In this document: one piece after another, positions 34,338 through 43,043 of the stretch
How positions within the stretch are numbered: the stretch's first letter is position 1
Layout: each line of letters begins with the position of its first letter
DNA from: Acidimicrobiia bacterium
GTDB taxonomy: Bacteria > Actinomycetota > Acidimicrobiia > IMCC26256 > JAOSJL01
Reading direction: 5' to 3'
Length of the DNA: 64,000 nt
Assembly (NCBI GenBank): GCA_027494115.1
Contig: JAOSJL010000001.1
Span: 1,203,926-1,267,925 of the forward strand
Notes under the pieces: generated by a model
The model's database searches: none
What the model was told of the DNA's origin: nothing
Seen by the model: only the letters and a program-made list of their open reading frames with translations
Position numbers and translations under genes: made by a program

Positions 34338-34421
34338 TCAGCGCCCGGCGTTGGGCTTCTTGCGGTGGTTCGCCTTCTTGCGGCGGGCCTTGAGCCTGCG
34401 CATCTTCGATTTCTTGGCCAT
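34338..34421 (-). CDS. Probable ribosomal protein bL37 (27 aa)
   Basis: A 27-residue, extremely basic peptide: MAKKSKMRRLKARRKKANHR followed by KKPNAGR. Size, charge and the C-terminal KANHxKxPN pattern fit the tiny actinobacterial large-subunit protein bL37 first seen in the Mycobacterium smegmatis ribosome structure. This is recognition by similarity recalled from that family, not a search. It is too short for most gene finders. It lies convergent to the thioesterase gene, with a hairpin repeat in the 3' gap, and divergent from ychF. Confidence 0.65.
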   Translation of the reverse strand: MAKKSKMRRLKARRKKANHRKKPNAGR

Positions 34422-34489
34422 GGCTCGCTACCGCCCTCGCTGTCTTCGACTGAGCCAAGCAGCGTAGTCGTCGTGTCGCGGCGCGCCGG

Positions 34490-34495
34490 TACGCT
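34490..34495 (+). promoter_or_regulatory. Putative -10 element of ychF
   Basis: TACGCT ends eight bases before the ychF ATG, consistent with a leaderless or near-leaderless transcript. Confidence 0.45.
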
Positions 34496-34503
34496 GCGGC
34501 CGC

Positions 34504-35580
34504 ATGGAACGCTTCGGGCTGGTCGGCCTGCCCAACGCCGGGAAGTCCTCCCTGTTCAACGCCCTGGCCGGCGGAGGGGCACTGGCGGCGCCGTACCCGT
34601 TCGCCACGAAGGATCCGAACGTGGGAGTCGCTGCTGTTCCCGACCACCGTGTGGAAGCGCTCGCCGAGATGAGCGCCTCGAAGAAGTCGATCCACGCCAC
34701 GGTCGAGTTCGTCGACATCGGCGGCCTCGTCGCCGGTGCGAGCGAAGGAGAAGGACTCGGCAACCAGTTCCTCGGCGCTATCCGTGAGGTCGACGCCATC
34801 GTCTACGTTCTCCGGGCGTTCGATGACACCGACGTGCCCGGTCCGTCCGACCCCATCGAACATCTCCGCACGGTCGAGACGGAGCTCACGCTCGCGGATC
34901 TCGAGGCTGTCGAGAGCCGGGTCGAGAAGCGCCGAAAGGCCGCACGCCTCGACGCCTCGCTACGCGATGAGGTCGACGCGCTCGACGCCGCGCTCGCCGC
35001 GCTCGAAGAGGGCACACCGATCTACCGATCGGATGTCACCGCCGAACAGCGGGAACATCTCGCGCCCTACTTCCTACTCACGGCCAAGCCCGTGCTCGCG
35101 GTCGTCAACGTGGGCGAGGACGACGTGGATCAGCTCGACGTTCGTGCCAAGCCGGTGGTCGACGAGATGGACGACCGGGCCGAAGTGCTCCCGATGTCGG
35201 TGCAGCTCGAAGCCGAGGCGGCACTGCTCCCCGAGGATGAACGCGCCGAACTCCTCGAGGGGTTCGGTCTCGGCGAAGGTGCACTCGTACGGTTCGTGCA
35301 CAGCGCCTATCACCTCCTGGGGCGACGGACATTCCTGACGACTGGCGAACAGGAGACCCGTGCCTGGACATTTCGAGCTGGGGCCAAGGCGCCACAGGCC
35401 GCGGGCGTCATCCACACGGATTTCGAGCGAGGGTTCATTCGCGCCGAGACGGTCCGCTGGGATGCACTGCTCGAGGCCGGATCGTGGGTGGCGGCCCGCG
35501 AAGCGGGCCTGGTCAGGTCCGAGGGCAAGGACTACGAGGTCGTCGACGGTGACGTGATGGAGTTCCGCTTCAACGTGTGA
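34504..35580 (+). CDS. ychF: Ribosome-binding ATPase YchF
   Basis: A 358-aa Obg-family P-loop protein that binds ribosomes and prefers ATP over GTP, acting in translation and stress responses. Walker A is GLVGLPNAGKSSLFNALAGG (about 5-24), the G3 segment VEFVDIGGLVAGASEGEGLG, and G4 is the altered NVGE (LAVVNVGEDDV), typical of YchF. A coiled-coil arm lies near 110-170. The C-terminal TGS-like domain ends DFERGFIRAETVRWD and VVDGDVMEFRFNV. Length is normal. Confidence 0.97.
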   Translation: MERFGLVGLPNAGKSSLFNALAGGGALAAPYPFATKDPNVGVAAVPDHRVEALAEMSASKKSIHATVEFVDIGGLVAGASEGEGLGNQFLGAIREVDAIVYVLRAFDDTDVPGPSDPIEHLRTVETELTLADLEAVESRVEKRRKAARLDASLRDEVDALDAALAALEEGTPIYRSDVTAEQREHLAPYFLLTAKPVLAVVNVGEDDVDQLDVRAKPVVDEMDDRAEVLPMSVQLEAEAALLPEDERAELLEGFGLGEGALVRFVHSAYHLLGRRTFLTTGEQETRAWTFRAGAKAPQAAGVIHTDFERGFIRAETVRWDALLEAGSWVAAREAGLVRSEGKDYEVVDGDVMEFRFNV

Positions 35581-35592
35581 GGTGGTGAAGCG

Positions 35593-35922
35593 ATGCCGTG
35601 GTTGCTCCGAGACGGTGACGTTCTGGCCACAGCGGAGATCGCCGCGGATCGGCGTTCTCGGCGCCGAGGGCTGTTGGGGCGCGACGGAATCGACGGTGCG
35701 CTGGTCCTGCGCCCGTGCCGCCACGTCCACACCGTCGGCATGCGGTTCCGGATTGACGTGGCGCTCGTGGCACAGGACGGCGAGGTGCTGAAGACCTCGA
35801 GTCTGCGACCGTGGCGGTTGGCTCCCATTGCCCGGGGCTGCTCGTGGGTGGTCGAGGCGCAGTTCGGGGCGTTCGAGCGGTGGTCGCTGAAGCCCGGTGA
35901 CGTGCTCGAGGTGAAGGAGTGA
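35593..35922 (+). CDS. DUF192-family protein
   Basis: A 109-aa cytosolic protein of the DUF192 family. Hallmarks are RSRRRGLLGRDGIDGALVLR (about 22-41), the HTVGMRFRIDVALVAQDGEV core (about 46-65) and the closing strand FERWSLKPGDVLEV. The function of the family is unknown. Its 3' end overlaps the rsmI GTG (GTGA-type overlap), giving a ychF-DUF192-rsmI operon with short spacings. The ATG follows GAGGTGGTGAAGCG. Confidence 0.85.
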   Translation: MPWLLRDGDVLATAEIAADRRSRRRGLLGRDGIDGALVLRPCRHVHTVGMRFRIDVALVAQDGEVLKTSSLRPWRLAPIARGCSWVVEAQFGAFERWSLKPGDVLEVKE

Positions 35923-36758
35923 CCGGATCGGTCGTTCTGGTCGCCACGCCGATCGGAAACCTGGGCGACATCTCCGAACGCTGCCTGGAGGCGCTGCGCA
36001 CCGCCGACGTCCTGGCCGCCGAGGACACGCGTCGCACGAGGGCGCTGCTGAGTCATTTCGGGATCCCGGCGTCGGGACGGCTCACGGCCATGCACGCGCA
36101 CAACGAAGCAGCGGTGGCGGCGCGCCTGGTCGAGAAGGTGGCCGACGGGGCGCAGGTCGTGTACGTCACCGACGCAGGGATGCCCGGCATCTCCGATCCG
36201 GGAGCACGACTCGTGAGCGCCGCGATCGACGCGGGCCTCGACATCGAGGTGGTGCCGGGACCGAATGCGGCACTGGCGGCGCTTGTTCAGTCGGGCCTGC
36301 CCACCGACAGGTTCGCGTTCGAGGGGTTCGTGCCGCGCAAGGGGCGGGACCGCGCCGACCGTCTGGGCGCGATTGCCGAGGAGCCGCGAACGGTCGTGAT
36401 CTACGAGGCACCGCACCGCGTCGGTGCCCTCGTGCAGGACTTGGCGGAGCTCCTCGGGGCGCAGCGGCGGATCGCGATCGCCCGTGAGCTCACCAAGGTC
36501 CACGAAGAGGTGTGGCGGGGGAGCCTCGGCGAGGCCGTGGAGCATCTGGCCGAGCGTGAGCCGCGCGGTGAGTACGTGCTCGTCGTGGAGGGCGCTGTTT
36601 CCGAAGAGCCGGGCGAGGACGACGTACGTGCGGCGGTGTCCGTGGCGCTGGCCCGTGGGGCGTCGGGACGCGACGCCGCCGACGAGGTGGCCCGCACCCT
36701 CGGCGTCCCCCGCAACCTCGCCTACCGCATAGCCACTGAGCTGCGTGACTCCCGCTAG
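35919..36758 (+). CDS. rsmI: 16S rRNA (cytidine1402-2'-O)-methyltransferase
   Basis: A 279-aa tetrapyrrole-methylase-fold enzyme that 2'-O-methylates C1402 of 16S rRNA in the decoding centre. Motifs: VLVATPIGNLGDISERCLEA (about 5-24), LAAEDTRRTRALLSHFGI, VVYVTDAGMPGISDPGARLV (about 81-100), VVPGPNAALAALVQSGLP, FEGFVPRKGRDR and YEAPHRV. The C-terminal extension (EEPGEDDVRAAVSVALARGA...) matches the RsmI tail. It starts at GTG overlapping DUF192 and ends shortly before a hairpin region shared with convergent abrB. Confidence 0.95.
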   Translation: MTGSVVLVATPIGNLGDISERCLEALRTADVLAAEDTRRTRALLSHFGIPASGRLTAMHAHNEAAVAARLVEKVADGAQVVYVTDAGMPGISDPGARLVSAAIDAGLDIEVVPGPNAALAALVQSGLPTDRFAFEGFVPRKGRDRADRLGAIAEEPRTVVIYEAPHRVGALVQDLAELLGAQRRIAIARELTKVHEEVWRGSLGEAVEHLAEREPRGEYVLVVEGAVSEEPGEDDVRAAVSVALARGASGRDAADEVARTLGVPRNLAYRIATELRDSR

Positions 36759-36769
36759 CTCACTCGTCG

Positions 36770-36848
36770 GCAAGGCGCACGATTCCTCTCTGGTGCGTCT
36801 TGCACAGGTTCGGTGGGTGAGAAGCCTCTAACTCTCTGCAAGACGCAC
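36770..36848. repeat. Three-armed inverted repeat between rsmI and abrB
   Basis: Arm A GCAAGGCGCAC (36770-36780), arm B GTGCGTCTTGCA (36793-36804) and arm C TGCAAGACGCAC (36837-36848). B pairs with A (11 bp, one G-U, 12-nt loop) or with C (perfect 12 bp, 32-nt loop), never both. Arm C is inside the last codons of abrB (IVRLAE). A:B could serve as a bidirectional terminator for rsmI and abrB, while B:C would sequester the abrB stop region. The duplicated IVRLA coding segment suggests a local duplication as origin. Confidence 0.75.
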
Positions 36849-37055
36849 GATGCAGCCCTGGCAGATCTTGCGGTCGCGGTAGGTGACGAGGTCGAGGGCG
36901 GTGCCGCAGAAGACGCAGTGCTCCTCCACCTTGGTGAGCACGATACGGCCTTCGTCGACCTCGATCTCCAGAAAGTCGCCCTCGTGGATGTCGAACAGAC
37001 GTCGCAGCTCCGCGGGGAGGACGACGCGCCCCAACTGGTCGACTTTGCGGGCCAT
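36828..37055 (-). CDS. AbrB/SpoVT-domain regulator with zinc-ribbon tail
   Basis: A 75-aa transcription-factor-like protein. Residues 1-46 form the swapped-hairpin AbrB DNA-binding domain (ARKVDQLGRVVLPAELRRLF, IHEGDFLEIEVDEGRIVLTK). The tail holds two cysteine pairs, HCVFCGTALD and RKICQGCIVR, that look like a zinc ribbon, as in many clostridial and some actinobacterial AbrB proteins. The gene is divergent from metG over 90 nt, so it could regulate metG or itself, which is inference. Its stop codon region participates in a three-armed inverted repeat. Confidence 0.87.
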   Translation of the reverse strand: MARKVDQLGRVVLPAELRRLFDIHEGDFLEIEVDEGRIVLTKVEEHCVFCGTALDLVTYRDRKICQGCIVRLAES

Positions 37056-37145
37056 GCCGATTGACTTCACCGGTCGGTATCGTAGCCATGCACACGCCGT
37101 GGGATTCCGGGCACCGGAGGACCCACCCGAGCACCGGAAGGCACC

Positions 37146-38667
37146 GTGGCCCGACCGTTCTACGTCACGACCCCGATCTACTACCCCAACGACGTTCCGC
37201 ACATCGGCCACGCGTACACGACCGTGGCCGCCGACGTTCTCGCGCGTTACCGGCGTCTGTGCGGTGACGACGTCGTGTTCGTCACGGGCACCGACGAGCA
37301 CGGCCTGAAGATCCAGCGCACGGCCGAGCAGGAGGGTGTCACCCCTCAGGAGTTGGTCGACCGCACCAGTGCCCGATTCCGGGAGGCATGGGAAGGCCTC
37401 GACATCACCGCCACCGACTTCATTCGCACGACCGAGCCACGCCACCACGCAGCGGTCACCGAATTCCTCCAGAAGATCCACGACGCCGGCGACATCGAGC
37501 TCGGTACCTACGAGGGCCTCTACTGCGTGCCGTGTGAGGCCTACTACACCGAGGACGAGCTCGACGACGGCAACTGCCCGATCCACGACCGACCGGTGGA
37601 ACACGTCACCGAGGAGAACTACTTCTTCAAGCTCTCGCGCTTCGAGGACCGTCTTCTCGAGTACTACGAGAAGAATCCCGACGCCGTCCAACCCGCTACT
37701 CGCCGCAACGAGGTGCTCGGCTTCATCCGAGGCGGCCTGCGTGACTTCTCGATGAGTCGGCAGTCGCTCACCTGGGGCGTTCCGCTCCCGTGGGACCCCG
37801 ACCACGTCGCCTATGTGTGGTCCGACGCGCTCGTGAACTACTGCACCGCCATCGGCTACGGCGCCGATCGGGAACGCTTCGACCGCTACTGGCCCGTCGT
37901 CCACCACCTCGTGGGCAAGGACATCCTCCGCTTCCACGCGGTGTACTGGCCCGCCATGCTGATGTCGGCCGGGGAGAGACCGCCCGAGCAGGTCTTCGCC
38001 CACGGCTGGTTGCTCGTGGGAGGAGAGAAGATGTCGAAGACGAGCCTCAACCAGATCGCGCCCGGCGATCTCGTCGACGACTTCGGCGTCGACGGGGTGC
38101 GCTACCACTTCCCTGCGCGACCAGCAGTTCGGGCCCGACGGCGATTTCAGCTACGAGTCGATGGTCGGAGCGCTACAACGCGGATCTCGCGAACAACTTC
38201 GGCAATCTGGCCAATCGTGTTCTCACGATGGCCGTCAACTACTGCGACGGTGTCTCGCCCGAGGGCGCGAGAACGGAACGCTTGTGGCAGAGGTCGACAG
38301 CGCATGCTCCCAACTCGACGAGAAGATGACGACTCTCGATTTCGCGGGGGGCTTTGGCGCGGTGTGGGATCTGATCGGCGCCACCAACGCGTATCTCGAG
38401 GACTCGCGGCCGTGGACCCTGCACAAGGAAGGAGATTCCGACCGTGCGGCGGCCGTCCTCGGTGACGCCCTCGAGGCGTTGCGGTGTGTGGCACTTCTCG
38501 CATCCCCGTTGATCCCGAATGCGTGTGACGAGCTCTGGCGACGACTCGGGCTCGACGGGTCGCCGACGGATCAGCGCCTCCCCGACGCGGCGGTCTGGGG
38601 AGGGATGCCGGCAGGTGTCTCCCTCGAGAAGGGCGAACCCCTCTTTCCGCGCCGAGAGACGGACTGA
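37146..38667 (+). CDS. metG: Methionyl-tRNA synthetase (three frameshifts)
   Basis: Class I aminoacyl-tRNA synthetase, about 507 aa after repair, charging tRNA-Met. HIGH is in PNDVPHIGHAYTTVAADVLA and KMSKS in GGEKMSKTSLNQI. The CP zinc region has EGLYCVPCEAYYTEDE and GNCPIHDRPVEH. Three breaks occur within about 200 nt: near 38111 (HF then LRDQQFGPDGDFSYESMVG), near 38168 (then RYNADLANNFGNLANRVLTM) and near 38265 (then NGTLVAEVDSACSQLDEKMT). Each piece is well conserved and the gene is essential, so local sequencing or assembly error is likely. Start is GTG 37146. Confidence 0.92.
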
Positions 38668-38681
38668 GGCGGATCGTCGAC

Positions 38682-39487
38682 GTGACGCTGCCTACCAGCG
38701 GATGGTTCGACAGCCATTGCCATCTCACCTCGCTCGACGAGCCGACCGACGCCGTGCTCAGTCGCGCACGCGATGCGGGTGTCACCGGGATGATCACGGT
38801 GGGAACCGATCTCGAGACCTCTCGGGCCATCCTCGACCTCGCCGATCCCCACCGTGGCGTGTGGGCCACCGCCGGGTTGCATCCTCACGAGGCATCCAAG
38901 CTGGCCGTCGAGGCCGAGATGCTCGAGTCGCTGCTCCACGCCCCGGAGGTCGTGGCGGTCGGCGAGGCCGGCCTCGACTTCCACTACAACCACTCACCAC
39001 CCAGCGAGCAGGAAACAGCCTTCCGTTGGCAGATCCGGCTCGCGCACCGCTTCGATCTGGCACTCGTCGTCCACTCGCGGGAAGCCTGGGACGACACCTT
39101 CCGTATCCTCGACGACGAGGGAGTTCCGCCGCGCACCGTCTTCCACTGCTTCACCGGCGGGCCCGACGAAGCGCGTGGGGCTCTCGATCGGGGAGCGTTC
39201 CTCTCCTTCTCCGGCGTGGTCACCTTCTCGAGCGCGGGCGACGTCCGCGCCGCGGCCGCCATCGTTCCGCCCGACCGGATGCTCGTGGAGACCGACTCCC
39301 CTACCTGGCGCCCGTTCCGCTGCGGGGCCGCGACAACGAGCCCGCGAACGTGCCGCACGTGGGTGCCGCACTGGCGGAGGCGACCGGACGCAGCATCGAC
39401 GAGGTCGCGCAGGCGACGCGTGAGCTCACCGCCGACGTGTTCCGGCTTGCCGCGTCGTTCGACGCCGGCGGGCCGCACCAGTGGTGA
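38682..39487 (+). CDS. TatD-family metal-dependent DNase (frameshifted)
   Basis: A TIM-barrel metal hydrolase of about 268 aa after repair, in the TatD/YcfH family linked to DNA repair and end-processing. Ligand motifs are GWFDSHCHLTSLDEP, VAVGEAGLDFHYNHSPP, ALVVHSREAWDDTF, TVFHCFTGGPDEA and MLVETDSP. The last should continue YLAPVPLRGRDNEPANV, which is in another frame; one extra C in the run at 39298-39301 restores it. It lies between metG and rsmA, a conserved order in many bacteria (metG-tatD-rsmA-ispE). GTG start. Confidence 0.9.
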
Positions 39488-40359
39488 ACACAGGGCTCAC
39501 GCCGACCCGGATCAGGAGTCTCTGCGCGGCACACGGGGTCAGCCCGAGCCGGGCGCTGGGCCAACACTTTCTCGCCGATCCCAACACGGCGAAACGGATC
39601 GTGCGCGAGGCCGGGGTGGCACCGGGTGACCGGATCGTCGAGATCGGTCCGGGAGTGGGCTCGCTGACCGTCGCCCTCGTTGACGCGGGTGCGGAGGTAT
39701 TGGCACTCGAACTCGACCGCCACCTGCTTCCCGTTCTCACCGAAGCCCTGGGCGGCTCCTCGCGTGTGCGGATCGAGCAGGGCGACGCTCTGGAGGTCGA
39801 CCTCGAGGACTTGCTCGTCCGTGTCGGGTCCGGTGACGCCCCACCGTGGAAAGTGATCTCGAACCTTCCCTACAACATGGCGGTACCGATCATCATCCGG
39901 GTGCTCGAAGAAGCCCCGTCGGTCACCGGCATGTTCGTGATGGTGCAGTCCGAGGTCGCCGACCGCCTCGCCGCCGAACCGGGCACGAAGGCCTACGGCG
40001 CCGTCACCGTGAAGATCGACTACTACGCACACTGCGAGCGCGTCGGGTCGGTACCGCCGACAGTGTTCATCCCTCGCCCGAACGTGGAGTCGGCCCTCGT
40101 CCGACTCGTCCGACGCGACACGCCGGCCGTGGAGGTCGACGATCCCGCGGCGATGTTCGCGCTCGTGCGCGCGGGGTTTGCTCAGCGGCGCAAGACACTG
40201 GGGCGTGCGCTCCGGCCGTTGCTGGGCGATCGTGCCCGTGAGACCCTCGCCGCCGCCGGCATCGATCCCTCCGAACGGGCGGAGCGACTGGACCTCGTCC
40301 GATGGGCGGCACTCGCCGAGGCCGCCGAAGCGACCGTCACCCGAGAGCAGGCCCCGTGA
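39481..40359 (+). CDS. rsmA: 16S rRNA dimethyladenosine transferase KsgA/RsmA
   Basis: A 292-aa SAM-dependent methyltransferase that dimethylates two adjacent adenines in the 3' hairpin of 16S rRNA late in small-subunit assembly. Motifs: SRALGQHFLADPNTAKRIV (about 23-41), VEIGPGVGSLTVALVDAG (motif I), LALELDRHLLPVL, IEQGDALEVDL and the catalytic WKVISNLPYNMAVPI (NLPY). The GTG overlaps the tatD stop and its own stop overlaps the ispE GTG, a tightly coupled run. Confidence 0.96.
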   Translation: MVNTGLTPTRIRSLCAAHGVSPSRALGQHFLADPNTAKRIVREAGVAPGDRIVEIGPGVGSLTVALVDAGAEVLALELDRHLLPVLTEALGGSSRVRIEQGDALEVDLEDLLVRVGSGDAPPWKVISNLPYNMAVPIIIRVLEEAPSVTGMFVMVQSEVADRLAAEPGTKAYGAVTVKIDYYAHCERVGSVPPTVFIPRPNVESALVRLVRRDTPAVEVDDPAAMFALVRAGFAQRRKTLGRALRPLLGDRARETLAAAGIDPSERAERLDLVRWAALAEAAEATVTREQAP

Positions 40360-41284
40360 CCGCGGTGGGCGGAGACGCGGTGCGCGCTGCCGCGTTCGCC
40401 AAGCTCAACCTCACGTTGCACGTCGAGGGTGTGCGGCCCGACGGCTACCACGAACTGGAGGCACTGACCGTATCTGTCGGGCAACCTCACGACACGGTGG
40501 TCGTCTCACGTGCAGATCCCCGGGCGTCGTTCTCGCGCTCGCCGACGAGCCCGGGACGGTGTCGGTGCCCACCGATGCCTCGAACCTGGCGATCCGGGCC
40601 GCCGAGGGGCTCCTCAGCCACAGTGGCGCAGACGCGGGGCTCCGGGTCTGGCTGCGCAAGAGGATTCCCTCGGGCGCGGGCCTCGGTGGCGGCTCGGCCG
40701 ACGCGGCGGCCGTCCTCCTCGCGGGCCGCGCGCTGCTCGCCGCGTGCGAGCTCCCGGGTGGCGACCTCTCCGACGCCGACCTCATGACCCTCGGAGCGAC
40801 CCTGGGCGCCGACGTACCGTTCTGTGTTGCGGGAACGGGGGCGGCCTGGATGAGAGGCACCGGGGAGATCCTCGAACCCGTCGAGCTGGCGGCGCCACTG
40901 CCGGTCGTCGTGGCCGTCCCACCGATGTCTGTGTCGACGCCAGCCGTCTTCGGCGCGTGGGACGAATTGGGCGGGCCGCAAGCGACGCGCACACTCCCCG
41001 CCCCGGCGGGGCTGACCGGGTTCGTTTCCGAGCTGCGCAACGACCTCGAACCCGCGGCGGAGCATGTGGCGGAGGGGCTGGCAGGGTTTCGGCGTCACCT
41101 CGAGGAGGCGTCGGGGCTGCCCGCTCTGCTCGCGGGCAGCGGGTCGGGGTACGCGGTGTTTCCCGACGACGTACGCAGTGCCGATCGGTTGGCCGAGAGG
41201 CTGCGTGGCGTACTCGACGCCCGGGTGTTCGCCGGTGCGACGGCGCGCACCGGAGTGCGGGTCGCGCCCTACTTGCCCTGCTGA
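40356..41284 (+). CDS. ispE: 4-diphosphocytidyl-2-C-methyl-D-erythritol kinase (frameshifted)
   Basis: A GHMP kinase of about 309 aa after repair, phosphorylating CDP-methylerythritol in the MEP isoprenoid pathway. Substrate motif AAFAKLNLTLHVEGVRPDGY is near the start and the ATP loop is RIPSGAGLGGGSADAAAVLL. The frame breaks after VVVSRADP and resumes at PGVVLALADEPGTVSVPTDA; one more C in the run at 40518-40521 fixes it. The GTG overlaps the rsmA stop. Its last 16 nt overlap the 3' end of the bS22 gene on the other strand. Essential in this pathway, so the break is probably not biological. Confidence 0.9.
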
Positions 41285-41370
41285 CGCCGCTGCCAGCGCG
41301 TCTTCTTCAGAAGCTTCTTGTGCTTCTTCTTGCGCATGCGCTTGCGGCGCTTCTTGACGAGTGAGCCCAT
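41269..41370 (-). CDS. Ribosomal protein bS22 (AURKAIP1/COX24-domain, 33 aa)
   Basis: A 33-residue very basic peptide: MGSLVKKRRKRMRKKKHKKL then LKKTRWQRRQQGK. It matches the actinobacterial AURKAIP1/COX24-domain protein now known as small-subunit protein bS22, related to mitochondrial mS38. It is convergent with ispE and shares 16 nt at the 3' ends. Too short for ordinary ORF calling, yet highly conserved across actinobacteria, so the call rests on an almost full-length match to the known pattern. Confidence 0.88.
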   Translation of the reverse strand: MGSLVKKRRKRMRKKKHKKLLKKTRWQRRQQGK

Positions 41371-41423
41371 GAGGGGCGACAACCTACCGGTTGCAGCGGC
41401 TCCGGGCACATTCCGGCAGGGGG

Positions 41424-41429
41424 TATCGT
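41424..41429 (+). promoter_or_regulatory. Putative -10 element of tRNA-Gln
   Basis: TATCGT lies 11 bases before the first tRNA base, at the distance expected for a short 5' leader. No clear -35 was seen. Confidence 0.4.
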
Positions 41430-41440
41430 CGACTCCACGG

Positions 41441-41511
41441 TCGGGGGTGGTGTAACGGCAGCACGGGGGCCTTTGGAGTCCCAAGTCGAGGTTCGAAACC
41501 TCGCCCCCGAG
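41441..41511 (+). tRNA. tRNA-Gln (anticodon TTG)
   Basis: A complete 71-nt cloverleaf: acceptor TCGGGGG with CCCCCGA, D-arm TGGTGTAACGGCAGCA, anticodon stem GGGGC/GTCCC (one G-U pair) around loop CTTTGGA (anticodon TTG), and T-arm CGAGGTTCGAAACCTCG. Discriminator G; CCA not encoded. It sits between the divergent bS22 gene and glmU. Confidence 0.94.
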
Positions 41512-41529
41512 CATGAGGTACCAGCGAAG

Positions 41530-42949
41530 ATGACCTACCGACCGTTGTCCGCCGTCGTGATGGCCGCCGGGGAAGGCACGCGCATGCGTTCTGCCAGGCC
41601 CAAGGTCCTGCATCCGTTGTGTGGTCGCCCGATGCTGCTCCACGTGATCGACGCCCTGACCCGGTTGCCCCTCGAGCGGATCGTGGTCGTGGTGGGCCAC
41701 GGCGCCGAGCAGGTCACGAAGACGACCCAGGACCAGGCAGCGACCGAGGTGCCGATCACCTACGTGGAACAGCACGTGCAGCGCGGCACGGGCGATGCGG
41801 CGGGGGTTGCCCTCACCGCATTCGGCGACGAGCTCGACGGCGAGGACGACCTCCTGATCCTCCCCCGGAGACGCTCCACTGCTCCGGGCCGAGACGCTGG
41901 CTGCCGTGGCACGTGAGCACCGTGAGGCCGACGCGGCAGCCACCGTGCTCACTGCACGTGTCGACGACCCCACCGGATACGGCCGCATCGTGCGCGACGA
42001 GGCCGGCGTGCTGACCGAGATCACCGAACACGCCGATGCCGATCCCCTCACCCTGACGATCGACGAGGTGAACACGTCGATCTACTGCTTCCGACGGGGT
42101 CTGCTCGCTCCCGCGTTGCGGAGGCTGAGTCCCGAGAACAGCCAGGGCGAGTATTACTTGACGGACGCTCTCGCGGTGCTGCGCGAAGCAGGCCACCGTG
42201 TGACGGCTGTCGAGGTGCCCGACGCTTCCGAGACCATGGGTGTCAACGACCGGGCCCAGCTGGCGGCCGCCGAAGCAGGACTCCGGTTGCGTATCAACGA
42301 GGCGTGGATGCGCGAAGGCGTGACCATGGTCGACCCGACGACCACCTACGTCGACGTCACCGTCGATCTGGCGCATGACGTACGGCTGCTTCCGGGCACG
42401 ATCCTCGAGGGTCGAACAGTGGTCGGGGCCCACTCGGTCATCGGGCCGCACAGTCGCCTCGTCGACACCGTCGTGGGTTCCGAGGCCACCGTCACCTCGT
42501 CCACGGTGCTCGAGAGCGAGATCGGTGACCGTGCGACCGTCGGTCCCTACGCGCACGTCCGTCCCGGCACCCGCGTGGGCGCCGGCGCCAAGATCGGCAG
42601 TTTCGTCGAGACCAAGAATGCCGAGATCGGCGCGGGCGCCAAGCTGCCGCACCTGTCGTACATCGGTGACGCCGACGTCGGCGAGGGCGCCAACATCGGT
42701 GCCGGCACCATCACCGCCAACTACGACGGGACCTCCAAGCACCGCACCCGTATCGGACGGGGTGCCCACACCGGCAGCAACACGGTGCTGGTCGCCCCTG
42801 TAGAGCTCGGCGAGGACGCCCGCACCGGTGCCGGTGCCGTCGTGAACCGCGACGTGCCGCCCGGGCATCTGGCCAAGGGCGTGCCTGCCCGGTCGGAGCC
42901 ACGTTCGGACCCGGACTCGGAGCCGGACTCGGAGACCAAAGGCGCCTGA
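41530..42949 (+). CDS. glmU: Bifunctional GlcNAc-1-P uridyltransferase/GlcN-1-P acetyltransferase (frameshifted)
   Basis: About 473 aa after repair. It makes UDP-GlcNAc for peptidoglycan: the N-terminal pyrophosphorylase domain has VVMAAGEGTRMRSARPKVLH and VEQHVQRGTGDAAGVAL. The C-terminal left-handed beta-helix acetyltransferase has VGPYAHVRPGTRVGAGAKIG, EIGAGAKLPHLSYIGDADVG and ANIGAGTITANYDGTSKH. The frame shifts in the C run at 41862-41866, where LLILPGDAPLLRAETLAAVA is expected with one C fewer. The tail is acidic (PDSEPDSETKGA). ATG 41530 is chosen over an ATG inside the tRNA-Gln. Confidence 0.93.
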
Positions 42950-43043
42950 CGGGCCTGGCGGCCGAGCGAACGCCGGGAGCCATCCGGGGGCGCTTGTGCG
43001 AGGATGAGGTGGTCGGGGCGGTGGACGTAGGGGGCGTGCGGGC

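Noticed and set aside
36760-37134. Alternative AbrB-overlapping ORF ending in GIVRLADE
   Set aside because: It is a shadow frame. Only its last codons resemble AbrB, because the abrB 3' end was locally duplicated.
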